DNA from: Acanthaster planci
Lineage: Eukaryota; Echinodermata; Asteroidea; Valvatida; Acanthasteridae
Direction: 5' to 3'
Length of the DNA: 64,000 nucleotides
NCBI RefSeq assembly: GCF_001949145.1
Contig: NW_019091357.1
Location: forward strand, 2,551,427-2,615,426
This document shows, piece after piece, positions 29,601 through 44,600 of this stretch; the stretch's first letter is position 1, and every line of letters starts with the position of its first letter. The notes below the pieces were generated by a model. The model searched no databases, was not told the origin of the DNA, and saw only the letters and a program-made list of their open reading frames with translations. The position numbers were made by a program, and so were the translations under genes.

Positions 29601-32600
29601 TTTTCACATTGGCCTTGGGGGAAGTGGGTGCCAGGGTGATTGTTTATCTTATAATTACTAACTGCCGATCCAGTCAGGATGCAACTGGTGAGTAGCATTC
29701 AGAGGTTTTGGCTAATGGAAGTTTCACGTAATGTGAGATTAGAGCCTTAAAATCCACTTGAACAAAAAATAAGCCGGACAAGCCTGTTTGAATCTTTCAC
29801 CCACAGGGAGACATCGTTGATTTAGAGAGAGCTAACGGCAAAACGGACGTCATTGTGACTGAAGGAGTAGCAACCATATCCTACACTCTGGATGAAGGAC
29901 TGATTGAGTTCGGCACAGCGATTGACGATGGCGACTTCACAAGGTACAACTGAAAAAGACATATTGGGACTCACAGATATAACCTAACAGTGGTGAAAAT
30001 CTGAAGTATCGGGTTGTGTCCAAATGTGGTTGATGACATGTCAATTATTGTCATGTGAATGGTTCCTGCCATACTGTTCTGGCCATTGATAACCAGTCCT
30101 GCAACCGTGCCTCGGGTTCTGGTTCTTTACTGTCAACTAGATAACTGTGGTTCACTCTAGCTGTTCGCTCCACCTTGCCTGTGGGATCTTCCCTGGCCTG
30201 CATGATTCTCGTTATGTTGCAATATCAGACCAGAACCAATTATACTTTGACTGGATCCAAAATGTATTTATTTCCGTTCATCTAAGAGCTCACGTAGTGC
30301 CAAGTACTAGATGTAGCGACAACTACATGTATGAACACAAGAAAAGGTCAGTTCTAGAGGTGGGAGGAAAACCTCGGATAAATATTCCAGGGAAAACCGA
30401 TTGAATCAGGTAGGGACTGAAAACTCATTTCACATGCTGACTTAGGTTGGATTCGAACCCAGGTGGCATTGGCAGAAGGCGAGGAAGGGGCTACTACAAA
30501 AATGTGACTTCCATTTTAAAATCTAGACCAGACTGTAGGAACAGGGACAGGCCTACTCGTGTGGTTAGATGCGTGCTGTCTAATAAGATGTAAAATTTCT
30601 CCCTTTTCAGGGCCGTGGCGTTTCTGGAGACCTTGGAGATGACCAGTGAAACGGAGGCCATGTGGAAGACATTGAGCCGTCTGTCCCTGGAGGCCAAGCA
30701 GCTTCACATTGCCGAGCGTTGCTTCGCTGCCTTGGGGGATGTGGCCAAGGCCAGGTACCTACGCAACGTCAACAAGATGGCGGCAGAACTGGCCCAGGAA
30801 ATCGTGAGTTGGGACCTTGAAATTGTCAAGTGCTTCATTATGCATCGTTTGGTGTGATTTCAAAAAGTAAGGCTACCTCCGAATCTTGCATCTCGAACTA
30901 GCTCCAAGTCATCACGGGTTGCAGATACGTGGGCACGTGATGACAAAGCCTGTTTCAGACACAACCTGTCTTTTGAATGGTTGACTGAGTCCTGGAGTTT
31001 GTGTTCAACCTAAAGAGCACAACTTGACTCTGGCAATCTTTACATCCTTACTCAGGCACACCTACCCTCACCTCTTAAATTGCCGTCATCCTTGAGATCT
31101 GTATTCACTTTTCAAGTGTGACATTGCAATTGGGGCTCCTACCACCGTAACCGTTCGTAGCAGTACCCCCCGCAAATAGTCTCACAAAGCAGTCCCTCGT
31201 TCCTAACATACATCAACCGTTTTCCTTCATTCCAGGGTGGAGACGGGACTCGGCATTACTCTGTCCGAGCCAAGCTGGCCATCTTGAACAAAGACTTCAA
31301 GGAGGCAGAGTCCGTATTCCTGGAGCAGGTAAGATGTTCCCATCTGGATACGAACCGGGGGTTGCATGATGAAGTCCGTCACTTGCTGGCTGACATTGTA
31401 GTCTTGACCACAACTTTGGGTGGTCATGATGCTGGTGAGCTCAGACTTAAAGTGTCTGAACCACTCGCAACCCATCCATTTCAAGATGGCTTATTTTTGG
31501 AAACAGGGAGCTGTAAGTCTGGTCTATCAGTCTTCAATAGTCTCAAGTTGAGGAGGTGGGACCCTACTGTGTGTAATGGAAGTGATAGCCCTTGTCAGTT
31601 TGCATGCGATATTGTTGCATGTTTAAAAGCACTTCACACCGTGGAAGTTTGAGATGTGTTGGGTGAGGCTCCTCCAAGAAGGCATTTTCGTCCAAAGTCC
31701 AAACCTATACCTTGACTTACTTTCATCTTGTATTTGAGCTTAGACATTGCAAACTTTTTTTAAGTGAAGTTGGCAAACTCGAAATGAGTGTTGACAGTGG
31801 AGCAGATAACTGACAAACCAATGAAGTTTAAAGTTTTTCGCACTTTTTAAACTCAGAATAACATTGACGAAGCCATGGAGATGTACCAAGAACTCCACAA
31901 ATGGGACGAGGCAATTGCTGTGGCTGAAGCTAAGGTATGGGCGGCCTCATCTCCCAAAACTTTTTGTTTCAGAAATTTGTTAATTTGAGAGATTTTAATT
32001 GTGTATTAGATTCAAACTTCTAAGCTGACCCCATCAATCTTGGTGTCTGCACGAGTGAGCAGGTGATCGTGGGTTCAGTTTCACAATATCTCCTAAGAGC
32101 ACTCGATGTACAGTGCTTTCATAATTTCTCTGAAGCGCGTATCCCAAGATCTCCACATTAAGTCCTAATCGCAGGCTTTGACCTTTAACCCCTCCAGGGT
32201 CATCCTGAGTTGGAGAGTCTGCGCCGCAACTACTACCAGTGGCTGATGGACACCGGCCAAGAGGAGAAGGCAGGCGAGATGAAGGAGAACGAGGGGGACC
32301 ACCACGCTGCCATCAACCTGTACATGAAGGCCGGCATGCCCGCCAGGGCTGCCAGATTGGCCACGAGCCGCGGGGACCTGATGGAAAACAGAGACCTGAT
32401 ACAGAGGATCGCCGCAGCGCTCATCAAGGGAGAATTCTACGAACGGGTGGGTTGACGAGGAACGAGCCATGTTTGGAAGCCGATGGAATCCATGAAAGAA
32501 TAGTTTGTCCTTCCAAGCCAAGTCTTACGAAATCGGGGTACCGCCACGTGGCCATGTGACTCTGATTTGCTTGAAAAAATGCCCGTAAATTCCCTAAACA

Positions 32601-35600
32601 CACCAAACAAAAGAAAACAAAAATTTTCAGCTTGATATCTTTAATCTTGTTTTGAAAGCTAGCAACAGCTTGCTTGATTGAATCTGTTCATCACCTTTTT
32701 TTCAAGGATGTGATTCTCTCTAGAGTAGCCAGATTTCAGCCATTTTCTACGTTTTGATGACACGGGAACTATGCAAGCTTGTAAACATTTCCTATGTGTG
32801 TCACATTTCAGGCAGAAGTTTTGAGAGCCAGCCTTCATCCCTGTTTGATGAGTGGAAAGATATTAATGGACACAAGTCCTTCTTGACGTGTTATCTAATC
32901 CATTAGCACTTGCATTTCTTTTGATGACGTTACATTCAGCGACGAATGTATAAACCTCTAAAGTTCTGGAGCAAGTAGGGGCGGCATGGGGAGTAATAGT
33001 TGGGGGAGGTTTGGGCTTTGTAGCGATTGAGTTTGTTTGATGACGAAGAGGTCCTTTTGTTTTTCTTTCAACAGGCCGGTGATTTGTTTGAGAAGACCAG
33101 AGACGACCAGAGAGCCCTGGAGTGTTATCGCAGAGGCAAATCCTTCAGGCGAGGTAAAATGACTGAGATTTTGACATTTTTTTTTCTAGCCTGTCCCTCT
33201 CAGGTGCGCTTGGGCCGTTTTGCCTAGTCTCACTTTTTATTACCGCCTTTCGCTGCATCTTGAGTTACGTAATCGGTTTCAAATGTTCGTTATTGGTACC
33301 ACTTGAAAATGCTCCACACTTTGGCCTGTTGGAGGGAAGCGGTATAGAGTTTAAGGTCTTCATCTGAGGAAACCAAACGTTCATTCGATTTGGACATCTG
33401 GCGCGGACTGGCCAGCTGACCCTGGCAAGCTCGGTGGTCGAATGGTTAAGATGTCTGCACTCGTAAGCAGGTGGTCGTGGGTTCGAGCCCCACCCAGTGA
33501 GCTTGTGAATTTTTATCACTAGCTCTCGGACAGTACTGAGCATACAGTGTTAATTAATATACTTCGGTGTAAGGGCAAATCCATAATTAAAATTAACATG
33601 TCCCCGACGCAAAGTACATCTTAAAATGAACACCCATGTTGATAGCAAAACTCTTTCCATTTATCGTCTTTATTAACTGAGACGGCGCCCTCTGTAGTTC
33701 AGCATGAAATCAAATGAAAACCACTGATTACATTATCGTTCATTAGAGAAGCAGTTTGCATGACACACGCTGCTAATTTTTGTCTGCGCCGTTCTTTTTC
33801 AGCCGTGGAGCTTGCGCGGGCGTCCTATCCGACCGAAGTGGTCCGTTTGGAGGAAGAATGGGGCGACTACCTGGTGTCTCAGAAACAGATGGACGCCGCC
33901 ATCAACCACTACATTGAAGCTGGGTAAGCTAGGTGGACGTATCGATTTCTGAATGTCATCATGTTGACGTTCCTCATTCTTGAGTTGAATTACTTCTATC
34001 ACTGCAGTCCAGTTTGTGATTAACCATTCAGACATAATTGTGGGGTTCATCTCTGCGTTGAAAATGCCCATAATACGTGGTGACAGATAAACGTGGTCAT
34101 TCCAAAAACATGGACTTGCAAACTTATCACTGTCCCGGAATGTCAAGTCATCTTTTACGTCATACCTGATGACTGTCTCGGTCGATTTTTACTGATTTGC
34201 AGGTAATGGCAAAAAGGCCAGTTTGACTTTGCAGCGCTGTGCCAAATACGCAGTCGAATTCTTTACCAACTTGTCAGATCTTGTTTACGGCACAGATTAA
34301 ACAATTAAGTGACTCAAAATTGCAGATGCTGTAAAGGTTACTTTTTTAAAACTCTGTATTAAACTTTATCTGTATCGTCTGTTTTGGTTTTGTTGGAAGT
34401 TGTTCCCAGAAGGCCATAGAGGCAGCCATTCATTCCCATCAGTGGAATAAAGCCATCCAGATCATCGAGATCCAGGACCCTACGGTCGGTGAGAAGTACT
34501 ACCCGAAGATCGCCAAGCACTACGCCAACATCAGAAACTTCGAGGTGGGCAGGAACGATTTTTATCATAGACTTGCGGATCAGAAAATATTGCTGAACCC
34601 TGAAGGAGTCAGGGTTTTCAGATTTTGTCACAGCTGGGCCGTGGCTTAAATCTTTTTGAAACGCAGCGTATAGTGTAATTCGACCACCAGAATTAGAAGC
34701 CATTACCGTGGTGTCACAACGCTCGTGGACAGGTGGTACGCGCTCATTACATGCCTCTTCGACCAATAGGGTGTCGTGATTTGCCAGACACACGCGCGCA
34801 TCGAGCTGAAGAATGTGCGTGTGAGTGCGGTGCCACCGCAGTTATGATGTCGAATCAGATTAGTCTATATGTAGTGACAATTATTATGAGAACAGTTTCA
34901 ATTTGATTTAAAGAATTGTGTTGCTATGGTTACAATGCACGTCTTCAATCCATGTCGGCCCTGTGCATTGAACACTGAAATGGGCAAAGTTAACATGTTG
35001 GACCCACCTCTCTAACAAAAATATTCATATCGTAAGAATAGTATGTCTGATCTTCATAAAAGTGATGTCTAAATGATCATATGGCATTGATGGACAAATT
35101 CCTGAAGACTCAGGATAAAAAAAATGAAAATGTTGAGGTGATGTGGGTTCCAACTTTCAGGGTCAAAGAAATTTATATGTGCAGCTGGCAGCCGGTCAAA
35201 GCAATGTACAACACTACCGCTTTTTTGGCCAGTAACTATATATGTTTACCAGCAAATCTGACTCAGAATCCCACAAAATGAGTTGAAAGAACCTTCTGTT
35301 ACATCACGCACTGCATTTCTTTTTCCCGACCAGATGGCGGAGCGATATTTTGTCCAGGCTGGAATGACCAAAGAGGCCATCGACATGTACACTGCTGCCG
35401 GCAAGTGGGAAGCGGCGCATAAGGTGACTGAGACAAAATGGTGTCATCTTACAATGTTAACTATTTCTTTTAAATACATGTGTTCTTTTAGGTTTTCCAT
35501 GTCTCTGCAGTTACTCAAATTAATCATTTAAAATATCTCCGCATCTCTCCATTTCATTAAAAGGTTTCACATGGCGAGGGGTTACTGTCAAAATAGGTAT

Positions 35601-38600
35601 CTATGGTAGCATAGACTGGCAACCTGTTCTCATGGTACATTTATCTTTCTTTTTTTTCCTGTTTTTGATGGGTGTAGTGCTGACGGTTTCATTAAAATGA
35701 GTTGACTTTTGTCCGATTTTCCTTTGAACAGCAGGCCAGTGTTATATCTAGACTAGATGGGCCTAGGCAAGTTGAGCCCTTCAAACTGTGCTGATGAATA
35801 TGTATATCTGTTTGTTTCCATGGCAACAGCTTGCCGTAACCTGCATGAAGAGCGAAGAGGTTGCGGTGTTGTACGTTACCCAGGCCCAACAGTTGGAGAG
35901 CCAGGGCAAATTCCGAGAGGCGGAAAGGTAGGAAGCCATTTTTGTTGTAGAAATTTAGGTGTGCCATTTTTCAAGTATCCACCCCGAGCTGAAGTGCACC
36001 CCCTGTCAGCGAAGAGAAAGACAGGGGGTTAGTTGCACGTGTTCTGCGTGTACGCAAAGACCATACATGCCGGAGTAAATTAGGTACGCGTACTCAGTGT
36101 GCTCCGCGTTAAACGCGTATATACTTGCGTGCCTCGTGGCATGTTTATTATGTGGTGTGCACTAAAAAAAACCACGCCCTCTGTTGTTCCACTTGGAGCA
36201 AATTACACATTAGGATTTCACAGTATTAAGAAAGGATTTCATCCATTGTCTGGCTTACCTGATCATAGTTTTTGGAACATCACATGGACCTAGTCATTAA
36301 TTTGCACATAACTGAACGCCTTCTGACATCGCTTTAAGAGTGTTTGTTGTTGACCGAATTGTGTAAAATTCACTCCTCTGAAGATGCAGAAGATTTCACT
36401 GTAAAGTGAGGAGGTACAGGATTTGAATGGCATCCAATTTGCAAGAATCATCTCATCTGTCAGATTTTGCCAAGATTCTATAATCAGGATTCTTCTATTG
36501 CCAAGAGATAGACTTCCAAGAGGAAGTTCTTTGCCCCAGTTATTAATACTGTATCTTCTTGATAGATTGTACTTGACGGTGGATGAGCCCGACTTAACCA
36601 TCACTATGTACAAAAAGCAACGACAGTACGATCACATGATCCGCCTGGTCAAGCAGTATCACCCAGATCTACTCCAGGACACCCATCTCCATCTGGCTAA
36701 GGTTTGAGTACTAGAACTGTTTGTTAGTGACCACCAAAGTTTTCATTACAGGCTTGCTATGGACTCGTACTTGAATGTGGAGCTCCATAGCTTTGCAGTC
36801 TGGTGCGGTGAAGCAGAGTGTGAGTTAACCTTCAGATTGTGAGTCGGTGCACAGTCTGGTGGCTGTGCAGGGATGTCCACAGGCAAGACACTTTACCATA
36901 ATAATGAAAAAAAATTGCTCCAGCCCAGCCGCCGAGGGAACAGATGGTACATCTCCAGATTTTATGCCTGTTTTGGTTTGTCTTGTAGGAGCTGGAGGGA
37001 GAGCAGGCTTTCCGCCAAGCGGAGCACCACTACATCGAAGCCCGGGACTGGAAAGCCGCCATCAATATGTACAGGGCTCAAGATTTGTGGGATGAGGCAT
37101 ACAGGGTAAGTGGTGGGATTGGCACTTTGAACATCGTGGTTCTTACTTTCTCGTAAAAGTGACACCTTGTTGATGCTAAAACCCCATGGTTGGTTGACCA
37201 GGAGATGGCAGGAGTCTTGTTGGAAGAGCACTGAAATCTGTGAAGATGTGGATTCCATTGCTGTCTTTAGCCCATCACAAGTCCTCTGACTGGTCCAGTC
37301 ACGAGTCCTTTCACAGGTCGAGTCACAAAATCCACAGAGAATATGGTGACAAAAGAATGATTTTGTCACGGTTAATTTGAATAATTTATTGCTTTGCCTG
37401 AGACTTGATGACTCATTACAGATACATCAAAGCAAAGATCTCTCGTAAAAACAAACAAGCAAGAAACATCTTTAAAACTCGTTTCATGGGATTGGGTCTC
37501 GACTTTGCTGTTGGTCCTCAGGTTGCCAAGAACCATGGTGTCGCTAACACAGCCAAGCAGGTGGCCTATCTGTGGGCGAAGAGCCTCGGTGGCGATTCGG
37601 CCGTCAAGCTTCTCACAAAGTTTGGCCTTCTGGAATCCGCCATCGACTACGCCACAGAGAACTGGTGAGTTGTTCCATATATTCTTTGAGATGCAAACAC
37701 CCTCAACTACATAATCACAGAATGTTTCAATCGTAGAAGCTTTCTCCACGGCAGAAATATTCTGCTGAGATTGAAATCCCAGGCCCTCTGATTTGTTAAA
37801 CCTATTTATTTCAGGTCACTGTTGTCAAGCAGTTTGCAGTAGCTATACATTTCTGTAAGACCAAGTACTTGAAATTTTGTCAGTTTTCCAATACATGTCA
37901 AATTGGGAGCCTTGTCAATTTCCCTTCGGATTTATTTCCGAAGTTGTAAAGTAGCATTCTGTTTGGTTGACCACGTATGTTGAAGTGCATGCCAACCATG
38001 CGATTGTTCTCTTCCCTCCGTACAGCGCATTTGATTTTGCCTTTGACCTTGCGCGGACCGCCATGAAGAACAAGATGCCGGATATCTCCCTGAAGCACGC
38101 CATGTTCCTGGAGGACGAAGGGAAGTACCAAGAGGCCGAGGCTGCGTTCATCAAGGCGGGGAAGCCCAAGGAAGCCGTACTGATGTGAGTGGGTTTGAGG
38201 CTATGGCTGAAACCACTTTTCCTACAGCTGTGTACATCATTCCCTGTCGTAGCCAGTTGGTTTAAACAGGGCTTAGCTTTGATGTGGTTTGATGTTGTTA
38301 AACAGTGTTCGACAACTTCTGGGCTTGGTTTATCGGTCGCAAAATGAAGAGGAATTCTGAAGGAAATCATGATAAAAAGTTCAGGTCAAAAGAGTGTTCA
38401 CAGAGTAGCTAAAACGATTTTTTTGGTGATGTTTTGAAACAAAAGAATGTCCACGGTAGGTATGTAACGTAAACCTGCGTGCATGTTCTCCAGGTATGTT
38501 CACAATCAGGATTGGGACTCTGCCCAGCGTGTGGCAGAGGAGTACGACCCAGACAGTGTGACCGACGTCCTGATTGGCCAGGCTCGTTACGCATTTGACC

Positions 38601-41600
38601 AGAAGGAATACCAGCGATGCGAGGCGTTCTTACTGCGCGCCCAGCGGCCAGAATTAGCTATCAAATACTACAAGGTAGGTAACATGCAAGGGAACCATGC
38701 TTTCCGCATGAAAGTCGATTTATATGTGAACCACCGTCCCCCAAACCAGGCTGAAGTCGGTATTTGTGATGTTGGGCAATTACTCTAGTTCAGTTTTTTC
38801 TAACACTTTGAAGTGATCCATGTTAAATCCAAATTCTGTCCGTAGAAAGCTTTTTACGGGTAGTGATAGCTGTAAAACTCCCATGAAAATCTGAACAGTG
38901 GAAGTTCCATTATTTCGCAGTTATGAAGTTACCCACTTCAGCCTGGTTTTGGGATGGTGGGTCACATATATCTTACTTCCTGTTGACAAGTTATGTAAAA
39001 CTTACTTGTCAAAGTAGCAATGCTCTTGTTTGATGTCTCACTAGGAAAGACAAGGCTTACTTGATGCTTGAAAATAAGTAGTTCATTTTTTTAAAAAGTT
39101 TGTTAACTTCCACACCATTTCCAGTGTGGTTTGTAGATGTTAACTTTTGTGAGTGGTTTCCAGTTTTGGAAATAGGCTCCCCAAAACTAAACATCCATCT
39201 TTAGGACTCCAGGAAGCTAGGAAAGCACAGAGATACCCTTTCATCACCGTCCACCTCTACAACCCAGGTCCAAATCCGGCCCAGGGATATGAATTAGGCT
39301 TTCAGTCAGTAGCGAGATTGCCCCGGACTTTAAGGGCACTCCCTCAACTCCCAAAAGGAAAATTCCTTTTGTACAGAAGCTCCTTCATTGGTTCAAAACG
39401 TTACCCATGCAAAATGTTGGGGCAATTTCCCGACTCGGTTTGCATTTGTATCCGCTGATGAGGATTCTTAAGGTGTAATATTTTGATGAAATATTCACAA
39501 TTATGATGATTTTTCCCAATTTGTTGGTTGGTAGCAATCCAACATGTGGCAAGATGCTCTGAGAGTGTGCAAGGAGTACGTGCCTCACAAGCTGAAGCAG
39601 CTGCAGGACGAGTATGATCGAGAGGTGCTCAATAAAGGATCACGGTGGGTGGCAGTTTGTGTCGACTTCCGTATTGGGAGGATTTAAAATTTGAAGGGAG
39701 GGAGAACTTGATCTCTGACTCTCTCAATCCATTAGGGTGGGTTCTGGTGTCAGTGAACCCACTGATCGTGATNNNNNNNNNNNNNNNNNNNNNNNNNNNN
39801 NNNNNNNNNNNNNNNNNNNNNNNNNNNNNNNNNNNNNNNNNNNNNNNNNNNNNNNNNNNNNNNNNNNNNNNNNNNNNNNNNNNNNNNNNNNNNNNNNNNN
39901 NNNNNNNNNNNNNNNNNNNNNNNNNNNNNNNNNNNNNNNNNNNNNNNNNNNNNNNNNNNNNNNNNNNNNNNNNNNNNNNNNNNNNNNNNNNNNNNNNNNN
40001 NNNNNNNNNNNNNNNNNNNNNNNNNNNNNNNNNNNNNNNNNNNNNNNNNNNNNNNNNNNNNNNNNNNNNNNNNNNNNNNNNNNNNNNNNNNNNNNNNNNN
40101 NNNNNNNNNNNNNNNNNNNNNNNNNNNNNNNNNNNNNNNNNNNNNNNNNNNNNNNNNNNNNNNNNNAAATCCATTAGGGTGGGTTCTGGTGTCAATGAAC
40201 CCACTGATCATGATCCAGATCCTTTTTGAACAAGCCTGTGATCTTCCCAAATGTCACACTTCACATGTTTTCTGGATATGCAGAGGTGCGGACACGCTGG
40301 TGGGCCAGGCCAAAGAGTGGGAAGCATCCGGAGAGTATAACAGAGCTGTGGACTGCTATCTGAAGGTCACTACCCAACAGACTAATGACGAGAAGGTCCT
40401 AGTGGCCTGCTGGACAAAGGTGAGATTGAATGACCAGTCTGCAAGAACATTTGTCGAACGGATACCTAGAAAAACCAAGTGGCCTGCTGTGCAGAAGTCA
40501 CACTGAGTGACCACTGTCTTGAGATAACTACTTTGATCGAGGCTTGGAGATTGTTAAAAGTCTTGGACAAAGCCAGGAAGGAGTGACCAGTGACCAGATC
40601 GTGAATACCAAATGATATTTTTTTTTGGCTCTACAGGCTGCCGAGCTGTCACAGAAGTTCCTGGACACACCCAAAGCCCTCAGCGTGGTGCGCATCGTCG
40701 GACCGAGACTGGCAGACGTCCAGAAATATAAGGAGGTAACTTCTGATTTCTTTTTTCCCGTTAGTTTTCACATGGCACCGATAGGCACAAATCCATCTGC
40801 AAGCTTGAAAGGTGTCGCTGAAATCTGCCCTGGACAGTAGAGCCAGCCTGCACTTCTTAGGAATGTCTGCATTCGATATTTTCTTCCACATTGTAGAAAA
40901 AAAGCATCGTAGCTAGTATTGGCAGAAATGGGTCTTGAACTAAAAGCTTCCTGTCACGGTAGTCATCAGAAGAGTCCACTGCCTTTCTCTTTCATAATTT
41001 ACACCCACGTTGTCATTTCTGAAATGCCGGAATCATTGCTGTTGAATTGTTTTCCTCCAAATGATCCACTCCCTCGAGTTCCTCCTTTCCACTTCTTTTG
41101 AATTACCGCCTGTCTCCATGGGTGTTTGTTTCTAACTGATCCCTGCCGACCTCTTCCACAGGCGGCCGAGATATATCTCAGCGTGGATATGATCAAGGAG
41201 GCCATCGACACCCTGATGGAAGGCGGGGAGTGGAACAAAGCCAAGAAGGTGGCCAAGGAGTTGGAGCCTCGCTACGAAAACTACGTGGACACCAAGTACA
41301 AGGAGCACCTGAAGAGCGAGGGCCAGGCCGAGTCGGTAAGTCTCGGGGGGAGAATCTTGAAAATGTAAGGTACAGATTTGTTACTCTCTGCTGGTCTAGA
41401 TCCGCCACTCGGTTGTGCAGCGTCCAGGACAGCTTCTCAAAGGAGCATCTCAGACTGAGAACGTTAAAGAAAGAAACATTCCAGTTAGTTGGAACACTGT
41501 TCACTTGGAAGGGATTCGCGAAACTTTCTGACGAAAATTGTCGGTAAAATTTCCAGATTTTCCTGAACATATACTCATAGGATGTTTCTAAGGGTCATTT

Positions 41601-44600
41601 CACAGCCAGCTAATCCTTATCAGTGTATTAGAAAACTATGAAAATGTTGGCTCATGGTAAATCCAGGGAAGATTAGTGCTTTGAATGATTTATAAGGGAT
41701 CAAGATCACCATCGTGATATCCCCAGCTACTCGGTAATCATTTTCTTGACATTTTGGACTCGTTTGCCAATTCATGGCCTTTCCACTGTTGTAGTTAATC
41801 GGCGTGGATGTCATTGCTGCCCTGGACATGTACGCCGGCCGCGGCGAGTGGGACAAATGCATCGAGACCGCCGAGAAGCAGGGCTTCAAGGTGCTGCACA
41901 AGTACGTGGCCCTCTACGCCACCCACCTCATCAAGGAGAACCAGATCCACAAGGCGTTGGACCTGTACGTGCAGCACGGCGCCCCTGCCAACCCACAGGT
42001 GAGATTGGCATTTTGGGGGGTATTCACCCGTGGTCAGCAAGGGGGGTGGCACTGTTCATTACTGCCTCTTCTGTTAGCTGTTGCGCCATTTTGCCGATGA
42101 AAACACCAGTGGACATATGTGATACAACATATGTGATACGAACTTGTGGATCACAAGTCGACGGAGAAACTTTTAAGTGAAAGCCCTTTAAAAATGGGTC
42201 TTAAGGAATTGTCCTTGAAAAATTACATTTTTAAAATTTATTTTCCAGGTTGAACGTGAAAGTTTCTTTTGCCTTTCATGAAGAGTTTGTTTGCTCAAAT
42301 TCCTTCGGCTGGCTATTTAATGTTGATTGTTTTTTTTCTTTTTACTTTCTGCAGAATTACAACATTTATAAGCGCCTTGTGATGGAGCTGCTTTCCAATC
42401 CCCACATGAATCAGGCCGAGGCGTACCGCAACTGGGCTGACCTGAGAGACGTACTTCTCAACCTGGTAAGTCACTGTCCCCTCCTTGGCCAAAAGTTTCA
42501 GGTGTGAAACTGCGTGATTTTTGGAATCGATTTGGGGGACCTTAAAATGTTTGAAAAATGCTGGTAGGAGGGATTTAACGGTCTTGGAAAATTTTGGAAA
42601 ATCCTTGGAAAAATATCCTGAAATGTCATGGAAAAGTATGGAAAATTGGGAAAAATAGGGTGTCCTGGAATCTTGTTTTGAGATGAAAAACAGTCATGAA
42701 ATGTCATGGAAATCAACATCATGCAAGGGCTATTTTTGCTGGGCAGTTTTGATGAGATAATAGAATGATACATTTATTGGTTCTATTCTTGTCTGTCTGC
42801 AGTAGTGGCTATGGCAATCTTCCAGTTCATAATAGAAAGCAATATTTCCAGGCAAAATGGCATTAAATATCATGGAAATTGTCACATTTTAGTCCCAGAC
42901 AGTCCTGGAAAAGTTGTGGAATTTGGTTTTAAGATTGCTGTGGGAACCCTGCGGTATGACTTGTCCTTATCTCGTTTGCTTGGAAGTGTGACCACGTGGC
43001 CAAGTCATCGGATGCCAACACAGCCCAGCACGAGGAGTTTGAAGCCATGTTGACTATCGCCCACTATTATGCCACCCGGAGTGTGTGTATGGGAACCCAG
43101 AACCTGGTAAGTCCCATCCAATCCGACTTCTCACCGCTGGCTTTTGAAGCAAAATGCAATGTTCAAAGCATGCCGGTAGAGCATTATGAAGCGCACGTGA
43201 CTAAGGTAACATCAGAAATGATTGAGTATAGCTTGCAGACATGATGTCGTCTGTGGATGTGGCTTGGGCTAGCTCCATAGATGCGTGCGATGTGGCCAGC
43301 CGTAGTGAGCTAAGCCATTTCTATTCGGGCTCATTGGCACCGACTTTGTCCGTTTTGGATGTCAGGCTTTTCTGTCTGCTTGTACGTTTGTAGTCAAGAT
43401 CATCTCAAGACTAGACGTAAGATTAGCCACAGGGATAGGAATGCATAGACGATTTTGCATTAAGAACGTACTGCGAGTCCGGCATTGTAGTTAAGACCTC
43501 TTCAAACATCGCAAGACCACCACAAGACCTCCAGTCCGAATTCAGGTCACAAGCTAATCAAATGAACTGCAACAAAAGCATTCCTTTGTCACTGTTCACC
43601 CTGTTTTGTGACTGATCTTGTGACTGATCAGGTGTCTGGTCTTGTGACCAGTCTCATGGTCTCAACTACAACATGGGCATGCATCCTGTCCATCAGCCTC
43701 ACCTGTGTGTTTTGTTTAACAGGAAAGTCTGGCGGCCAGGCTGTCCATATCCCTGCTACGTCACACTGACATCATACCGGCTGACAAGGCCTTCTACGAG
43801 GCTGGAATGCACGCCCGGTCACAGGGCATGCTCAACATAGCGTTTGTCTTCCTCAACCGATTCCTAGATCTCACAGAGGTAAAAGAGCTAAGTGCAACAT
43901 CACGACGCAATATGGTGCACCAAGTGTTGTCATTTCCTTGCAAATAGAATGCTACTTAGGCCAATATAGTTTAATGACTTCTTCATCTAGTTTGCCTGTT
44001 ATTTTGTCTGTTAGTACATTGGGATTCCACTTTCAAGACAGAGGTATGCATTGTGTGTCGGTGTTCTCATCATTCAATATGAGGAAGACAATTAGACATG
44101 TTTAATTACACTAATTTCTGGGATAGAGATGACACTATTCATTTATCTTATTCCTATCCACAAAGTGGTAATATTTACTATTCCACCTGGCTGTAGAAGG
44201 CTACAGATAACACTGACCTCTGGGACAGAGATGAAGACAAGATTCATCTATCTTATTCCTATCCACAAAGCGGTAATATTTACTTTTTGACCTGGCTATA
44301 GAAGGCTACAGATAACACTAAGTCTGGGACAGAGATGAAGACACGATTCATCTATCTTATTGCTATCCACAAAGTGGTAATATGTACTATTCCACTTGGG
44401 TATAGAAGGCTACAGATAACACTGACCTGTGGGACAGAGATGAAGACGCTATTCATTCATTCTAATCCTGTCCAAAAGTGTTAATATTTGCTATTCTACC
44501 TGGCAGTAGAAGGCTATATAATCGGCAGTCTGAACTTGTTAGATAACACTGACTTCTCGGATAGAGGTATGGACACTATTCATTCACATGTCTATCCTAA

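Larger units (their letters stand above)
23655..29943 (+). other. IFT172: IFT172 exons 1-12 (WD40 propeller half)
   Basis: Exons: 23655-23693, 24810-24953, 25132-25244, 25455-25640, 25857-26159, 26645-26768, 27231-27389, 27761-27913, 28130-28233, 28450-28648, 28984-29151, 29807-29943. Each boundary is a GT donor and an AG acceptor with compatible phase. Landmarks: [20 protein letters not shown] in exon 3, [19 protein letters not shown] in exon 5, [20 protein letters not shown] in exon 7, [18 protein letters not shown] in exon 11 and [17 protein letters not shown] in exon 12. The 71-N gap in intron 6 falls between the contiguous peptides DGSRLVA and GTLCGG, so no coding sequence is lost. Confidence 0.93.

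Noticed and set aside
33431-33500. tRNA gene
   Set aside because: A- and B-boxes are present but the anticodon loop has eight bases and no acceptor stem can pair; the element is a SINE copy. The same holds for 14886-14950 and 53074-53140.
44500-44572. Alternative IFT172 exon (exon 35 copy)
   Set aside because: The translation is similar to exon 35, but the acceptor AG is changed to GG and neighbouring AG sites lead to a stop codon in the required phase 0, so it is annotated as a decayed copy.
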